Origin: Caballeronia sp. dw_19 | GTDB taxonomy: Bacteria > Pseudomonadota > Gammaproteobacteria > Burkholderiales > Burkholderiaceae | Length of the DNA stretch: 64,000 bases | Direction of reading: 5' to 3' | Assembly (NCBI RefSeq): GCF_018449515.1 | Contig: NZ_JAAVUQ010000007.1 | Location: 1-64,000, forward strand | Shown here: positions 34,515 to 43,092 of the stretch, piece by piece | Layout: the number at the start of each line of letters is the position of its first letter | Numbering within the stretch: position 1 is the first letter of the stretch | Notes under the pieces: model-generated | Databases searched by the model: none | Seen by the model: the letters and a program-made list of their open reading frames with translations, nothing else | What the model was told of the DNA's origin: nothing | Made by a program: the position numbers and the translations under genes

Positions 34515-35074
34515 GCTCTCCAGTGGCCCTGCGGCATGCTCCCGGCGTTGACCACGGTGGTCTGCGCCTGCATGCTTTCGATCATTGATTCGATGGTGTC
34601 TACTGCTTCATCTACCGCCGCCGCAACGGGTGCGCTCAGTCCCATGCGGCCCTCTTGTCCATCCTCCGTGCCGAGACTTTCCGGCTCACAACCGATTAGA
34701 ACAATACGTCCGACTTCACCGCCCATCGCTTGCACGGCCTGAAAGACTGTCGCCGGATCGAGATCGTGCGGCGACAACAAGACGGGCGAAGCATCGCCTT
34801 GAAAACCTTCACCCATGTTTGTAACCGATGGCTCGATGACGTACAGCGTGCCCGGCGCTCCGTCCCGATGCGTTGCATCGACGAGAATGGCAAGGTCCAC
34901 GCCGTCCAGCAGCGCGTAATACAGATCGATCCCCCGGATTCCGTAGTCGATCACCCGTAAATCCGGCGGCCACGCGTCGGTGTGTCTTTCATGCAAACGC
35001 CGCACGACTTCAACGCCGAAACCATCGTCTCCCAGGAAGACGTTGCCCACGCCCGCGACCAGGATCGACGTCAT
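34511..35074 (-). CDS. Hydrogenase large-subunit maturation endopeptidase (HyaD/HoxM family)
   Basis: 187 residues, M52 peptidase. GVGNVFLGDDGFGVEVVRRL, DYGIRGIDLYYALLDG and SPHDLDPATVF contain the acidic and His residues that bind the nickel of the immature large subunit. It removes the C-terminal extension after the DPCLPCGVH motif of the large subunit encoded upstream. It overlaps its upstream neighbour by four bases. Confidence 0.92.
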   Translation of the reverse strand: MTSILVAGVGNVFLGDDGFGVEVVRRLHERHTDAWPPDLRVIDYGIRGIDLYYALLDGVDLAILVDATHRDGAPGTLYVIEPSVTNMGEGFQGDASPVLLSPHDLDPATVFQAVQAMGGEVGRIVLIGCEPESLGTEDGQEGRMGLSAPVAAAVDEAVDTIESMIESMQAQTTVVNAGSMPQGHWRA

Positions 35075-36477
35075 GACGGCCGCTCCTCGCGCAGCGGTTC
35101 CATCTCGTCGGGCGCGAAAAAGAAGCGATGACCCGGCATGCGCGCCAAGCCAAAATCACGCCCGGGATCGCAGTCGATCGTCACGGCCACGTGAACGTGA
35201 TCCTCGAAATCGCGCTCGATCGATTCGATGGTCGCTATCTGATCGCGCAAGGCCAGGTCGAAGATATCGGCGCGTGCATGGGGATGCAGCACGACGCGCG
35301 AGCCGACCTGCAAGGCCACGCCGTTGACATTGACACAAGAAAGCCGCGGCTTCGCGTCGAGCGCGGCCCAGGGCGCCGTGTCCTCGGGGGCCTCTCCTGT
35401 TTCCTCGGACACGTCGGGACAAGCCCGGCCCATCCCGGTACCCGCGCGCACTTCACGCAATGTCCCATGGAGACGTTGCATGTCGTTCGCGGACAGATTT
35501 TCCGTGCGTTCGAGCAGCGCGCGTGAGCGTTCATCGCCTGCGGCCATCTCGCGCTTTTCGGCGTCGGTCATGGTGAGGATTCGCAGCGTCAGGATCTCGT
35601 CGATCTCGGTCGCGTCGAAGAGATCGCCCGCGCTTTCCGGCGCGACCTGCGGGTAGTCGTAGAGGATAATCGGCGCCGCGAGCATGGTGTCGTGGCGTTC
35701 ACCGGAGCCGACCAGCACGGGCCATAAGCCGATGTTCTTGCAAGCCGCAACAGCTTCCGCCAATTCGTCCGGTGGCTCGATCGAGGAGACGAACGCCGCG
35801 CCCTCCAAGGCCAGTACCGCATGACACGAAAGCAAAGCGAATGACGAGGCGGCATCGCGATTCAAACGCTGCGGTTCGTCAACCGGCGTCGCGTTGACTA
35901 TGCGGACCGTAAGCCTGAAGGTGCGTTCATCGATCCGCCTCGCGCAGCATTCCACCCGGCCAACGATGGCCGCCCGCGTGCGCACAAGCGCACCGCGCAC
36001 GCGGCCATCCGTTTCCACGAGCGGTTCAGCAGTGCTGCTTCCGGCCAGAGAAAACGGCAGGCGTAACCCCTCGGTACACAATTCGCCAAGCGACAATACC
36101 GGGACCTCGACATGCTGCTCGCCGGCTTCCTGCCATGCGTCCAAACGCCGTCCACCCACTTCCAGCGAAGTTACCGACCTGGACGACAATTCATCTAGCC
36201 CAGTCCACGCCGCCGCGGGCTCGTTCAACTCACGCACGTCGCGTTCGATCAGATGCAGGAAGCATGGGCGCACCGTCACCCGTGCTTCATAGTCGCCTTC
36301 GATCACGCATTCGGTCTGCATCATCGATGCATCGCTGCCGGACCAGTCGGCCCACACTTGCGGATATACGCTCCCAAACGTCCAGCGCTGCCGATTCTTC
36401 ACCGAGGACGGTCTATACGGGTAAAGCATATATCCCTCGTACAGCACGGCCTGAACGATCCCATCGATGGCGTTCAT
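35071..36477 (-). CDS. Hydrogenase-operon protein of unknown function, 468 residues
   Basis: The N-terminus VQAVLYEGYMLYPYRPSSVKNRQRWTFGSVYP and the C-terminus GHRFFFAPDEMEPL are distinctive; between them lies a beta-rich region and an acidic helical part. I recognise no catalytic motif and no transmembrane segment; it is likely cytosolic. ATG 36477 overlaps the stop of the preceding gene (ATGA); the frame to 36501 lies inside that gene. Co-translation between DUF6084- and protease-type genes implies a maturation or assembly role for the hydrogenase. Confidence 0.8.
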   Translation of the reverse strand: MNAIDGIVQAVLYEGYMLYPYRPSSVKNRQRWTFGSVYPQVWADWSGSDASMMQTECVIEGDYEARVTVRPCFLHLIERDVRELNEPAAAWTGLDELSSRSVTSLEVGGRRLDAWQEAGEQHVEVPVLSLGELCTEGLRLPFSLAGSSTAEPLVETDGRVRGALVRTRAAIVGRVECCARRIDERTFRLTVRIVNATPVDEPQRLNRDAASSFALLSCHAVLALEGAAFVSSIEPPDELAEAVAACKNIGLWPVLVGSGERHDTMLAAPIILYDYPQVAPESAGDLFDATEIDEILTLRILTMTDAEKREMAAGDERSRALLERTENLSANDMQRLHGTLREVRAGTGMGRACPDVSEETGEAPEDTAPWAALDAKPRLSCVNVNGVALQVGSRVVLHPHARADIFDLALRDQIATIESIERDFEDHVHVAVTIDCDPGRDFGLARMPGHRFFFAPDEMEPLREERPS

Positions 36478-37169
36478 TGCAAGCCTGCCTGCGCGGGCCA
36501 CGCCTGTTCGCTGCGGGTCTCGTCCAGCAGGGACGTAAGTGCTTCGTCACAGCCGGTCAAGCCTCGCTCGATCCGATAACGCTCCAGCCGCTCGAACACG
36601 CCGCGCTGCACGCACATCCATGCGGTGTTCGGGTAGTAGTAGTCCCGCATCGCGCGCCAGGTTGCGACCGGCAGGCGGAACGCGGTTTCCTTGTGCCACG
36701 GAACACGCGCGACTTGCAGCGTGCCATCGCTCTCGCGATAAAAAATCGTGCCGCTGAATTGCAGCATCAAAGGAATCTCTCCCTTTCCATCTGCCAGCGC
36801 ATCGAAATACTTCGCCGCCGCGACATTGAAGTCGAACGTGCACGGTACCGAAAGATCGACCGTGCAGGACTCGGTGAAAGAAGGAACAGCCGCATTCGCG
36901 TGGGTCCACAGCAGGGTCCGCAACGTCTGCGACCAGCGCTGCGGTACGCCGAACAAGTCGCTAAGCCGCGCCTGATCGACCGGCTCGTAGGTGCGCCGGG
37001 TCGCTTCTATCTGGATCTGGCAATGCAGCGCGAGGCTCGCGATTTCCTCCTCGGCGGCCGGCCCGTTCGGTGCGCTCTTATTGGTCACGCGCAGCTTGAA
37101 CAACAGCAACGGCGAAACCGAATGCAGCGCGACCTCAGCACCCTCGACGACGAAGGCAAGATCAGGCAT
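36474..37169 (-). CDS. Hydrogenase-operon protein, DUF6084-like
   Basis: 231 residues, beta-strand-rich, no signal peptide, no Cys-rich site apart from scattered Cys. It begins with PDLAFVVEGAEVALHSVSPLLLFKLRV, includes YEPVDQARLSDLFGVPQRW and TVDLSVPCTFDFNVAAAKYF, and near the end YYYPNTAWMCVQRGVFERL. I associate it with the DUF6084 family seen with group 1h hydrogenases; function unknown. It overlaps both neighbours (8 and 4 bases). Confidence 0.78.
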   Translation of the reverse strand: MPDLAFVVEGAEVALHSVSPLLLFKLRVTNKSAPNGPAAEEEIASLALHCQIQIEATRRTYEPVDQARLSDLFGVPQRWSQTLRTLLWTHANAAVPSFTESCTVDLSVPCTFDFNVAAAKYFDALADGKGEIPLMLQFSGTIFYRESDGTLQVARVPWHKETAFRLPVATWRAMRDYYYPNTAWMCVQRGVFERLERYRIERGLTGCDEALTSLLDETRSEQAWPAQAGLQ

Positions 37170-37818
37170 TCGGCACTCCCTCGGGCAGACGCTCGCCCGC
37201 TTTCAGCGCCGCAAAACACGCGTGGATCGCGCGCCATGCATCCACGCCGCCAGACACTCCGCGCCAGCGCGCCCGGATCACGCCCGTCAGCGCATAACAC
37301 TGGTCGATAGGCACGCGGTAATGCTCGCGCGCCCCTTCCACGCGATTCACCAATAGCGCTTCGACATCGGGTTCGAGGGTATCGAGGATCGGGTTGTCGG
37401 CAACCAGACGGTCCCACGCGCCCAGATCGAGCGATGACTGCATCGCGCCGGCAGCGCCCGGGTACATCGCGATCACGCGTTGCGCCGCCGAGTCCCTATA
37501 AAAAAACGCAATGCCGATCGGGATCGCCAATGCGTCCCATTGTTCATCGCTCAGATGAAACTCCCTGAGCCAGCGAACGCTTTCCGGCACTCGCTTATAA
37601 CGCGCGTTTTGCTGGTTCCCGAACAGCAACGCGCATGCGCGGCAGCAGCAACGTAGCGCGTGCTGTTCCAGCTCCAGCAGATGAGGATGAGTCCCGTCGA
37701 GCGGTTCGCCGCACAGTTCGCAGAGAACAATCTGCGGCGGCCGGGCGAACGTGCGCAGCGCAGCTACCCAGCCACGTTGCCCGTGTTCCCGAGGTCGCCC
37801 ATCCCCGCGCGCGTTCAT
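37162..37818 (-). CDS. Hydrogenase-operon zinc-ribbon protein, DUF5947-like
   Basis: 218 residues. A Cys-rich segment, CELCGEPLDGTHPHLLELEQ then CCCRACALLF, at about residues 34-66 looks like a zinc or Fe-S ribbon. The central part includes AIPIGIAFFYRDSAAQRVIAMYPGAAGAMQS. I associate it with DUF5947. It is tied by overlaps to the NifU-like gene and to the DUF6084-like gene, and may bind metal during hydrogenase assembly. Confidence 0.78.
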   Translation of the reverse strand: MNARGDGRPREHGQRGWVAALRTFARPPQIVLCELCGEPLDGTHPHLLELEQHALRCCCRACALLFGNQQNARYKRVPESVRWLREFHLSDEQWDALAIPIGIAFFYRDSAAQRVIAMYPGAAGAMQSSLDLGAWDRLVADNPILDTLEPDVEALLVNRVEGAREHYRVPIDQCYALTGVIRARWRGVSGGVDAWRAIHACFAALKAGERLPEGVPNA

Positions 37819-38354
37819 GATGTTGGCAGCGTTGCGACAAACCGCAGTTCGTGGACATTGACGTCCGGCATCCCGTCAATTTCAATGCGTGCCACGTCCG
37901 GCGCCTGTTCAAAAATCGCCCGCTCGATATCGTTCTGCACATCGGCGGGGGTGACGTGCTTGCCAGTCAGCACGCCCGCCAGACGAACGCGTACCAGGTC
38001 CTCCCGCGCATCGACCAGTTCGATCCTTACGCCTTGCGCACCAAGCGGCGCCCGCAGTCCTTCGACCGCATGCGCGACGCGGCTACCCAGATCCTGTGGA
38101 TGCAACCCATGCAGCAACAACAATGCGCTGACCTGTTTGTCCTGCATCAGCCGGGCGACGATCGGACCATCAGCGCCATCCGCCTCGGTCACGATCTCGG
38201 CCAGTCGCGCAAGACCGCTTGCATGCAACTCGAGCACCACCTGCAACAAGGCCTGCGCAATATCGCGCGCACGCGTGTCGTCCAGTGTCGCCAGTGCTGC
38301 AATCAGTTCGTCGATGCGCCGTTGTTGTTCTTCAAGCACGCGCGCGTCGCTCAT
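37815..38354 (-). CDS. NifU-C-terminal-like protein lacking the CxxC motif
   Basis: 179 residues. The N-terminal about 85 residues are helical; the rest resembles the NifU C-terminal domain (LLLLHGLHPQDLGSRV, VRIELVDAREDLVRVRLAG, DIERAIFEQAPDVARIEIDG). In that domain the loop after the LAG/LxG strand normally holds CxxC for an Fe-S cluster; here it reads GVLTGKHVTP with no Cys. It probably keeps a structural or recruitment role instead of cluster transfer. It starts in an ATGA overlap with the large subunit gene. Confidence 0.78.
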   Translation of the reverse strand: MSDARVLEEQQRRIDELIAALATLDDTRARDIAQALLQVVLELHASGLARLAEIVTEADGADGPIVARLMQDKQVSALLLLHGLHPQDLGSRVAHAVEGLRAPLGAQGVRIELVDAREDLVRVRLAGVLTGKHVTPADVQNDIERAIFEQAPDVARIEIDGMPDVNVHELRFVATLPTS

Positions 38355-40177
38355 GAGTGCCCTCCCGGCTTCATGCCCGGCGGAACGCCGAAGGTTGGCG
38401 AATGCGCGACATCGACAGTCTTGCCATCCCCGACATACATATGGACCCCGCACGGCAGGCACGGATCGAAGCTGCGCACGGCCCGCATGATGTCGATACC
38501 CTTGAACTTGTCCGGCCCGTTCTCTTCGAAGATGGGCGTGTTTTGCACCGCGTCTTCATACGGTCCGGGCGTGCCGTAGATATCGCGCGGATTCGCATTC
38601 CACGGGGTCGGCGGATATGGATGATAGTTCGCTATCTTGCCGCCCTTGATCACCAGGTGATGCGACAACACCCCGCGCACCGCTTCATGAAAACCGCATC
38701 CGATGGCTTCGTCGGGCACCTCGAACGGCGTAAATGTGCGTGTATGGCCCGCGTGCAATTCGGCCAGGGCCTTCTCCGCGAAATGCAGCGCGCACGCGGC
38801 CGCATAGGCCTGGAAATAGGTCCGCGCGCGGTCACGTTCAATCGCGTTGCTCCACTTCGGGATCTTCCATTCGAACTCGACTTCGGGTTTAAGCGCTGTC
38901 TTCGGCAAATAGATCTTCACGCTGTGACCCGTCGACTTCACATAGCCGATATCGACCAGGCCCGCGAGTGCGGTCGTCCACAGCCGAGCGATCGGACCAC
39001 CGCCGGTATCGAGCGCGAGGTAATCGCCCGTGCGTTTGTCGTACCAGCGCGGCGACATGACCCACGTGTAGTTGCCATCGAACTTGCGTTTCTGCGGTCG
39101 CGGCAAGGTGGTCTGGTTCCACGGATGCTTGCGATCGATAGGATTGCCCAGCGGGTCTTGCCGGACAAAAGTCTCCTCATGATCCCAGTCTTCGTAGAAC
39201 GAGCTGCCGAGCAAAATCCGGATGTTCAGGTTGATCTCGACCAGATCCGTGGTCACGAGTTCGCCGTCCACCACCACGCCCGGTGTGACGAACATGCTGC
39301 GGCCCCAGTCGGTCATCGACTTGTAGTTGTAGTCGCATACATCCGGGTCCTGGAACGAGCCCCAGCAGCCCAGCAGGATGCGCCGGCGGCCGACTTCCTC
39401 GTAACCCGGCAGTGCTTCATAAAAGAAATCGAACAGGTCGTCATGCAGCGGCACGACCTTCTTCATGAACTCCACATACTTCATCAGCCGCGTGATGTAG
39501 TCGGTGAAAAGCTGCACGGTCGGTACCGTCCCCACTCCACCGGGATACAGCGTTGACGGATGCACGTGCCGCCCTTCCATCAGGCAGAACATCTCGCGCG
39601 TATAACGGCTTACATGCAGCGTCTCGCGATAGAACTCGCCGGTGAACGGATTCAGCGCGGTCATGATGTCCGCGATGGTCTTGTAGCCGTGAATCTCCGC
39701 GTGCGGCGAGGCGGTCTTCTGCGCTTTCGCCCAGACGCCGGGGTTGGTTTCCTTGACCATCTGCTCGCAGAAATCCACGCCGACCAGATTGTCCTGGAAG
39801 ATGTTGTGATCGAACATGTACTCGGCCGCTTCGCCGAGATTGACGATCCATTCCGCGATGTTCGGCGGTTTCACGCCATAGGCCATGTTCTGCGCATACA
39901 CCGAGCAGGTTGCGTGATTGTCACCGCAGATGCCGCAGATACGGCTGGTAATGAAGTGCGAGTCGCGCGGGTCCTTGCCCTTCATGAAGATGCTGTAGCC
40001 GCGAAAGATCGACGACGTGCTGTAGCACTCGGCGACCTTGCGCTGCTCGAAATCGATCTTCGTATAAATGCCGAGACTGCCGACAATCCGCGTGATCGGG
40101 TCCCAGTTCATCTCGACCAGTTTGGACGGCTGTGACGCCGTCCCCGACTTCAATTCAGGTGCTGCAATGTCCGCCAT
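38351..40177 (-). CDS. hhyL: [NiFe]-hydrogenase large subunit, group 1h type
   Basis: 608 residues, the Ni-Fe catalytic subunit. The proximal motif RICGICGDNH has Cys81 and Cys84; the C-terminal motif DPCLPCGVH has Cys573 and Cys576. The 29 residues after His579 are the extension cut off by the maturation protease. AGGAGG lies 6 bases before ATG 40177, which decides the start. The sequence style (DPCLPCGVHMYVGDGKT, long insert with YHPYPPTPWN) matches the high-affinity, oxygen-tolerant hydrogenases formerly called group 5, which scavenge atmospheric H2. It is the second gene of the operon. Confidence 0.95.
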   Translation of the reverse strand: MADIAAPELKSGTASQPSKLVEMNWDPITRIVGSLGIYTKIDFEQRKVAECYSTSSIFRGYSIFMKGKDPRDSHFITSRICGICGDNHATCSVYAQNMAYGVKPPNIAEWIVNLGEAAEYMFDHNIFQDNLVGVDFCEQMVKETNPGVWAKAQKTASPHAEIHGYKTIADIMTALNPFTGEFYRETLHVSRYTREMFCLMEGRHVHPSTLYPGGVGTVPTVQLFTDYITRLMKYVEFMKKVVPLHDDLFDFFYEALPGYEEVGRRRILLGCWGSFQDPDVCDYNYKSMTDWGRSMFVTPGVVVDGELVTTDLVEINLNIRILLGSSFYEDWDHEETFVRQDPLGNPIDRKHPWNQTTLPRPQKRKFDGNYTWVMSPRWYDKRTGDYLALDTGGGPIARLWTTALAGLVDIGYVKSTGHSVKIYLPKTALKPEVEFEWKIPKWSNAIERDRARTYFQAYAAACALHFAEKALAELHAGHTRTFTPFEVPDEAIGCGFHEAVRGVLSHHLVIKGGKIANYHPYPPTPWNANPRDIYGTPGPYEDAVQNTPIFEENGPDKFKGIDIMRAVRSFDPCLPCGVHMYVGDGKTVDVAHSPTFGVPPGMKPGGHS

Positions 40178-40266
40178 GACCCCCTCCTGGATACTTCTGT
40201 CTCTCACGCAAACCGCTGCGATGCCAGCCATCAACCGCGGTTTCCATACGTGTTCCGCGAAGCCGT

Positions 40267-41325
40267 TCAGCGACGATAGCCAGTCGTCAGCGTGGGACGG
40301 TTATGCCGCCATTTCGGTTCCTGATTGACGGTCGAATTGGTCAGCTTGCGCAGGCTGCGGATAAGTCCGCCGTAAGACTTGATGAGATTCGACGAGAGGA
40401 CCGCACCCGGGGGCTCGTCCATGAACGGCATGAACTTGTCGGGGAATCCGGGCATCGTGCAGCCGATACAGATTCCGCCGACATTCGGGCACCCGCCCAC
40501 GCCGTTGATCCAGCCGCGTTTTGGAACGTTGCAGTTGACCACCGGCCCCCAGCATCCAAGCTTGACGATACAGTTCGGACTCCCATATTCCTTCGCGAAC
40601 AGAGCCTGCTCGTAGGAACCCGCGCGGTCGCAGCCATCGTGCACGGTGCGCTGGAACAGCCACTTGGGACGAAGCGCGGCGTCCAGCGGAATCATGGGAG
40701 CGAGGCCCGCCAGTTGATACAGCAGGTATAGCAGCGTCTCCATGAAGTTGTCCGGTTGAACCGGACAACCCGGGACGTTCACAATAGGCAGGCCCGCCTT
40801 CGACTTCCAGTCCCAGCCAAGGTAGTCCGCCAGGCCCATGCAACCCGTGGGGTTGCCTTCCATTGCATGAATGCCGCCGTAGGTCGCACATGTGCCCGCA
40901 CCGACCACGGCCAGCGCTTTAGGCGCCAGGCGATCGAGCCATTGTGGAATCGTGATGGGTTCATGCGTGTCGGGATCTGTTCCCATGGCCGCCCAGTACC
41001 CTTCTCGATTGATCTTCTCGTTCGGGATCGAGCCTTCCATGACCAGCACGAAGTTATCCATCTCACCCCGCGCCGCAGCATGAAACGGCGCCATGAATTC
41101 CGCGCCGTTTTCATAAGCCAGCACCGGATTGTGCAGATGAACCTTCGGTAGTCCGGGAATTGCGCCGAGCAGCACGTCTTCAATGCTGGGCTGCGTAGCG
41201 GCGGTAATCGATACGGAATCGCCGTCGCAACCGAGGCCCGCAGTGATCCACAGGACATGTACTTCTTTCAGTGCCGGGGCGTGTTGAGTCTTGCGGCCAT
41301 AGGGAATGGCGCTTACCGGATCCAT
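40267..41325 (-). CDS. hhyS: [NiFe]-hydrogenase small subunit, group 1h type
   Basis: 352 residues, the electron-transfer subunit. It has no Tat signal, no C-terminal anchor, and Cys motifs for three Fe-S clusters (TCATYGGIHA, GCPVQPDNFMETL, CNVPKRGWINGVGGCP, CIGCTMPGFPDKFMPF). In the proximal-cluster motif GLGCDGDS the second Cys of the usual CxxC is Asp36, giving the 3Cys-1Asp coordination known for the group 1h enzyme of Cupriavidus necator, linked to oxygen insensitivity. AGGAGG precedes the ATG by 8 bases. It is the first gene of the operon; 89 bases separate it from the large subunit. Confidence 0.95.
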   Translation of the reverse strand: MDPVSAIPYGRKTQHAPALKEVHVLWITAGLGCDGDSVSITAATQPSIEDVLLGAIPGLPKVHLHNPVLAYENGAEFMAPFHAAARGEMDNFVLVMEGSIPNEKINREGYWAAMGTDPDTHEPITIPQWLDRLAPKALAVVGAGTCATYGGIHAMEGNPTGCMGLADYLGWDWKSKAGLPIVNVPGCPVQPDNFMETLLYLLYQLAGLAPMIPLDAALRPKWLFQRTVHDGCDRAGSYEQALFAKEYGSPNCIVKLGCWGPVVNCNVPKRGWINGVGGCPNVGGICIGCTMPGFPDKFMPFMDEPPGAVLSSNLIKSYGGLIRSLRKLTNSTVNQEPKWRHNRPTLTTGYRR

Positions 41326-41552
41326 GATGGAACCTCCTCGCCTGCTGGCGAATGTGTGACTCCCCCGCGGATTGCAACGTGTCGGTTGCCGGCCGTGGCG
41401 GGGAACCGCCTTTGGCGAACAAGGCGGGCGCGGCGATCAACGGATTGTCGCCATCGGCTGTCTGTTCGCTCGTCTCTCCGGTTTGCGTTGGGGCGATAGT
41501 TCGACCGTAATTAACCCTATCGCCTGCATGGCCGTGTTTTTTTATTCCCTTA

Positions 41553-41580
41553 AATATAGTTCGTAACGCCGGTCAATCAA
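41553..41580 (-). promoter_or_regulatory. Candidate sigma-70 promoter of the hydrogenase operon
   Basis: On the minus strand, TTGATT (four of six) and TATATT (five of six) are separated by 16 bases, in the only AT-rich part of the upstream region. Transcription would start near 41546 and leave a leader of about 220 bases to the small-subunit ATG. I did not find a sigma-54 (GG-N10-GC) element, which is used by some other hydrogenase operons. Confidence 0.4.
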
Positions 41581-41658
41581 CCGGTTTCTGCAAAGGTTTT
41601 CCCGGATCGGGTTGCCGGAACGCATCGGTCACGACGGAGCCGGCCGTTTTAACAGGCG

Positions 41659-42219
41659 ATGCGTCTGTTCAATGGTTTGTCTCAGCAACTATTGCATTCG
41701 AAGGCTTTTAACGTTTGCGCGGCAGCGGCATTATTTGCCGCTGCCGCTGGTGCTATCTCGACTCAGGCGAGTGCCGGTGTATGGAATCATGCGCGGGCAT
41801 CGGCAACCGGTCGCGTGGGTCCATCCGGTTACGGCCATTTTGTGAGCCGACCAAGCCGCAGGCTCCTGGTCGTTCTGACGCGGAAAGCGTGCACGCCTTC
41901 GGTCCGCACGCCCCCCCAGCAGGCGACAGCAGCCACGATCGAAACGACGATAGACATACGGCGGTCACGTGGATATCGCATGATCCGACTCGCCATCGAT
42001 CCGGGACAATGCGCGCGCCACGGGTGTTTTTTGCCGCGACACATCCCGCTTCCTAAAGTATTGGTAAGTTGTGCCGTAACCCACGTAATGGAGTGTGATC
42101 TTAGACTGCCTCCGGCTCCGGGATCCATCCTGAGCGGAAAGCGCTCCCCCGACAGCGGAGCGCCTCGCCGGAAGCATGTATGCCGTACGCAATCCAGCCA
42201 CTATCGAGTGTGGCATTGA
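41659..42219 (+). CDS. Doubtful secreted peptide ORF
   Basis: The start reads like a signal peptide (KAFNVCAAAALFAAAAGAIS then TQASA-G) with AT-richer third positions than its surroundings, then about 25 plausible residues (WNHARASATGRVGPSGYGHF). The remainder is Arg/Pro-rich and looks like non-coding frame, so the real protein may be short, frameshifted or absent. It overlaps the next gene by 40 bases in its full length. The rest of 41581-42179 holds nothing else that I recognise. Confidence 0.25.
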   Translation: MRLFNGLSQQLLHSKAFNVCAAAALFAAAAGAISTQASAGVWNHARASATGRVGPSGYGHFVSRPSRRLLVVLTRKACTPSVRTPPQQATAATIETTIDIRRSRGYRMIRLAIDPGQCARHGCFLPRHIPLPKVLVSCAVTHVMECDLRLPPAPGSILSGKRSPDSGAPRRKHVCRTQSSHYRVWH

Positions 42220-43088
42220 TCCTCTCATCGGCGCTCGGCGACTCGCTGCTGATGATGACCGTGGCACGCAATCTCGGATTGAACGGCGTGTCGGTCACGG
42301 TGTTCGGCCAGCAAATCAATAACATGCGGAGCTGGTTTCCCGGCGTGGATATTGAACCCGAACTGAAACCGGACGACTGCGCGGGGAAACTGGCCCGCTT
42401 CGACACCGTGATCCAGCTCCACGCCAACAAGCCGTTTGTGAACCTCGATCAGTTGCACCCCAGAGTCATCGTCCTGGCCCATCTGTGCAGCGCCAATTCG
42501 ACGGAGTCCATGGCCGAACGCCTGACCCGCTTCTGCCGGGATGGACTGCGCCTCGCCCTCGTCGACAAGGGCAACGGCATCACGCCTGTGCCTGGTCTTA
42601 CGCATCGCCAGCGCTCACTGCGCGTCGCGATCCATCCCATGGCGAGCACGACCGATAAATGCTGGCTGGCGTCACGCTTCATCGGGCTTGCGATCAAGCT
42701 GCGGGACAGCGGCTTTGACCCGCAATTCGTCGTGGCGCCCGAGGAACGCGCGCACTGGACCCATATTGAACAACTCGGGCTTACGCTCGCCGATCTCGGA
42801 CCGCTCGATCAGGTCGCCGCGTGGCTCTACGAGTGCGGCTGGTTCATCGGCAATGATTCGGGTGTGGGTCATCTTGCGTCGAGCCTCCAGATCCCCACGC
42901 TATCGCTTTTCATGCGCCGCGGCACCGCTCGCACATGGCGTCCGGGCTGGGGCGTGGGCCAGGTGCTGATCGGCAGCGCGTATCTGCCGACCGGACGGCT
43001 CAAGGAGCGTTACTGGAAATACATGCTGTCGGTCAACAAGGTGTCGAATGCATTCGACCGGCTGCGTGCACTCACTGCCAACGCATGA
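42180..43088 (+). CDS. Glycosyltransferase family 9 (heptosyltransferase-like) protein 1
   Basis: 302 residues. ALILSSALGDSLLMMTVARNL and the late GWFIGNDSGVGHLASSLQIPTLSLF are the nucleotide-sugar-binding landmarks of heptosyltransferase-like GT9 enzymes; GWFIGNDSGxGHLA is the donor-site loop. No signal or membrane anchor is visible. It sits four bases ahead of a clear paralogue. The donor and acceptor are unknown; family members build lipopolysaccharide cores. RBS not obvious; ATG 42180 is the first in frame that gives the normal family N-terminus. Confidence 0.8.
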   Translation: MPYAIQPLSSVALILSSALGDSLLMMTVARNLGLNGVSVTVFGQQINNMRSWFPGVDIEPELKPDDCAGKLARFDTVIQLHANKPFVNLDQLHPRVIVLAHLCSANSTESMAERLTRFCRDGLRLALVDKGNGITPVPGLTHRQRSLRVAIHPMASTTDKCWLASRFIGLAIKLRDSGFDPQFVVAPEERAHWTHIEQLGLTLADLGPLDQVAAWLYECGWFIGNDSGVGHLASSLQIPTLSLFMRRGTARTWRPGWGVGQVLIGSAYLPTGRLKERYWKYMLSVNKVSNAFDRLRALTANA

Positions 43089-43092
43089 ACGC

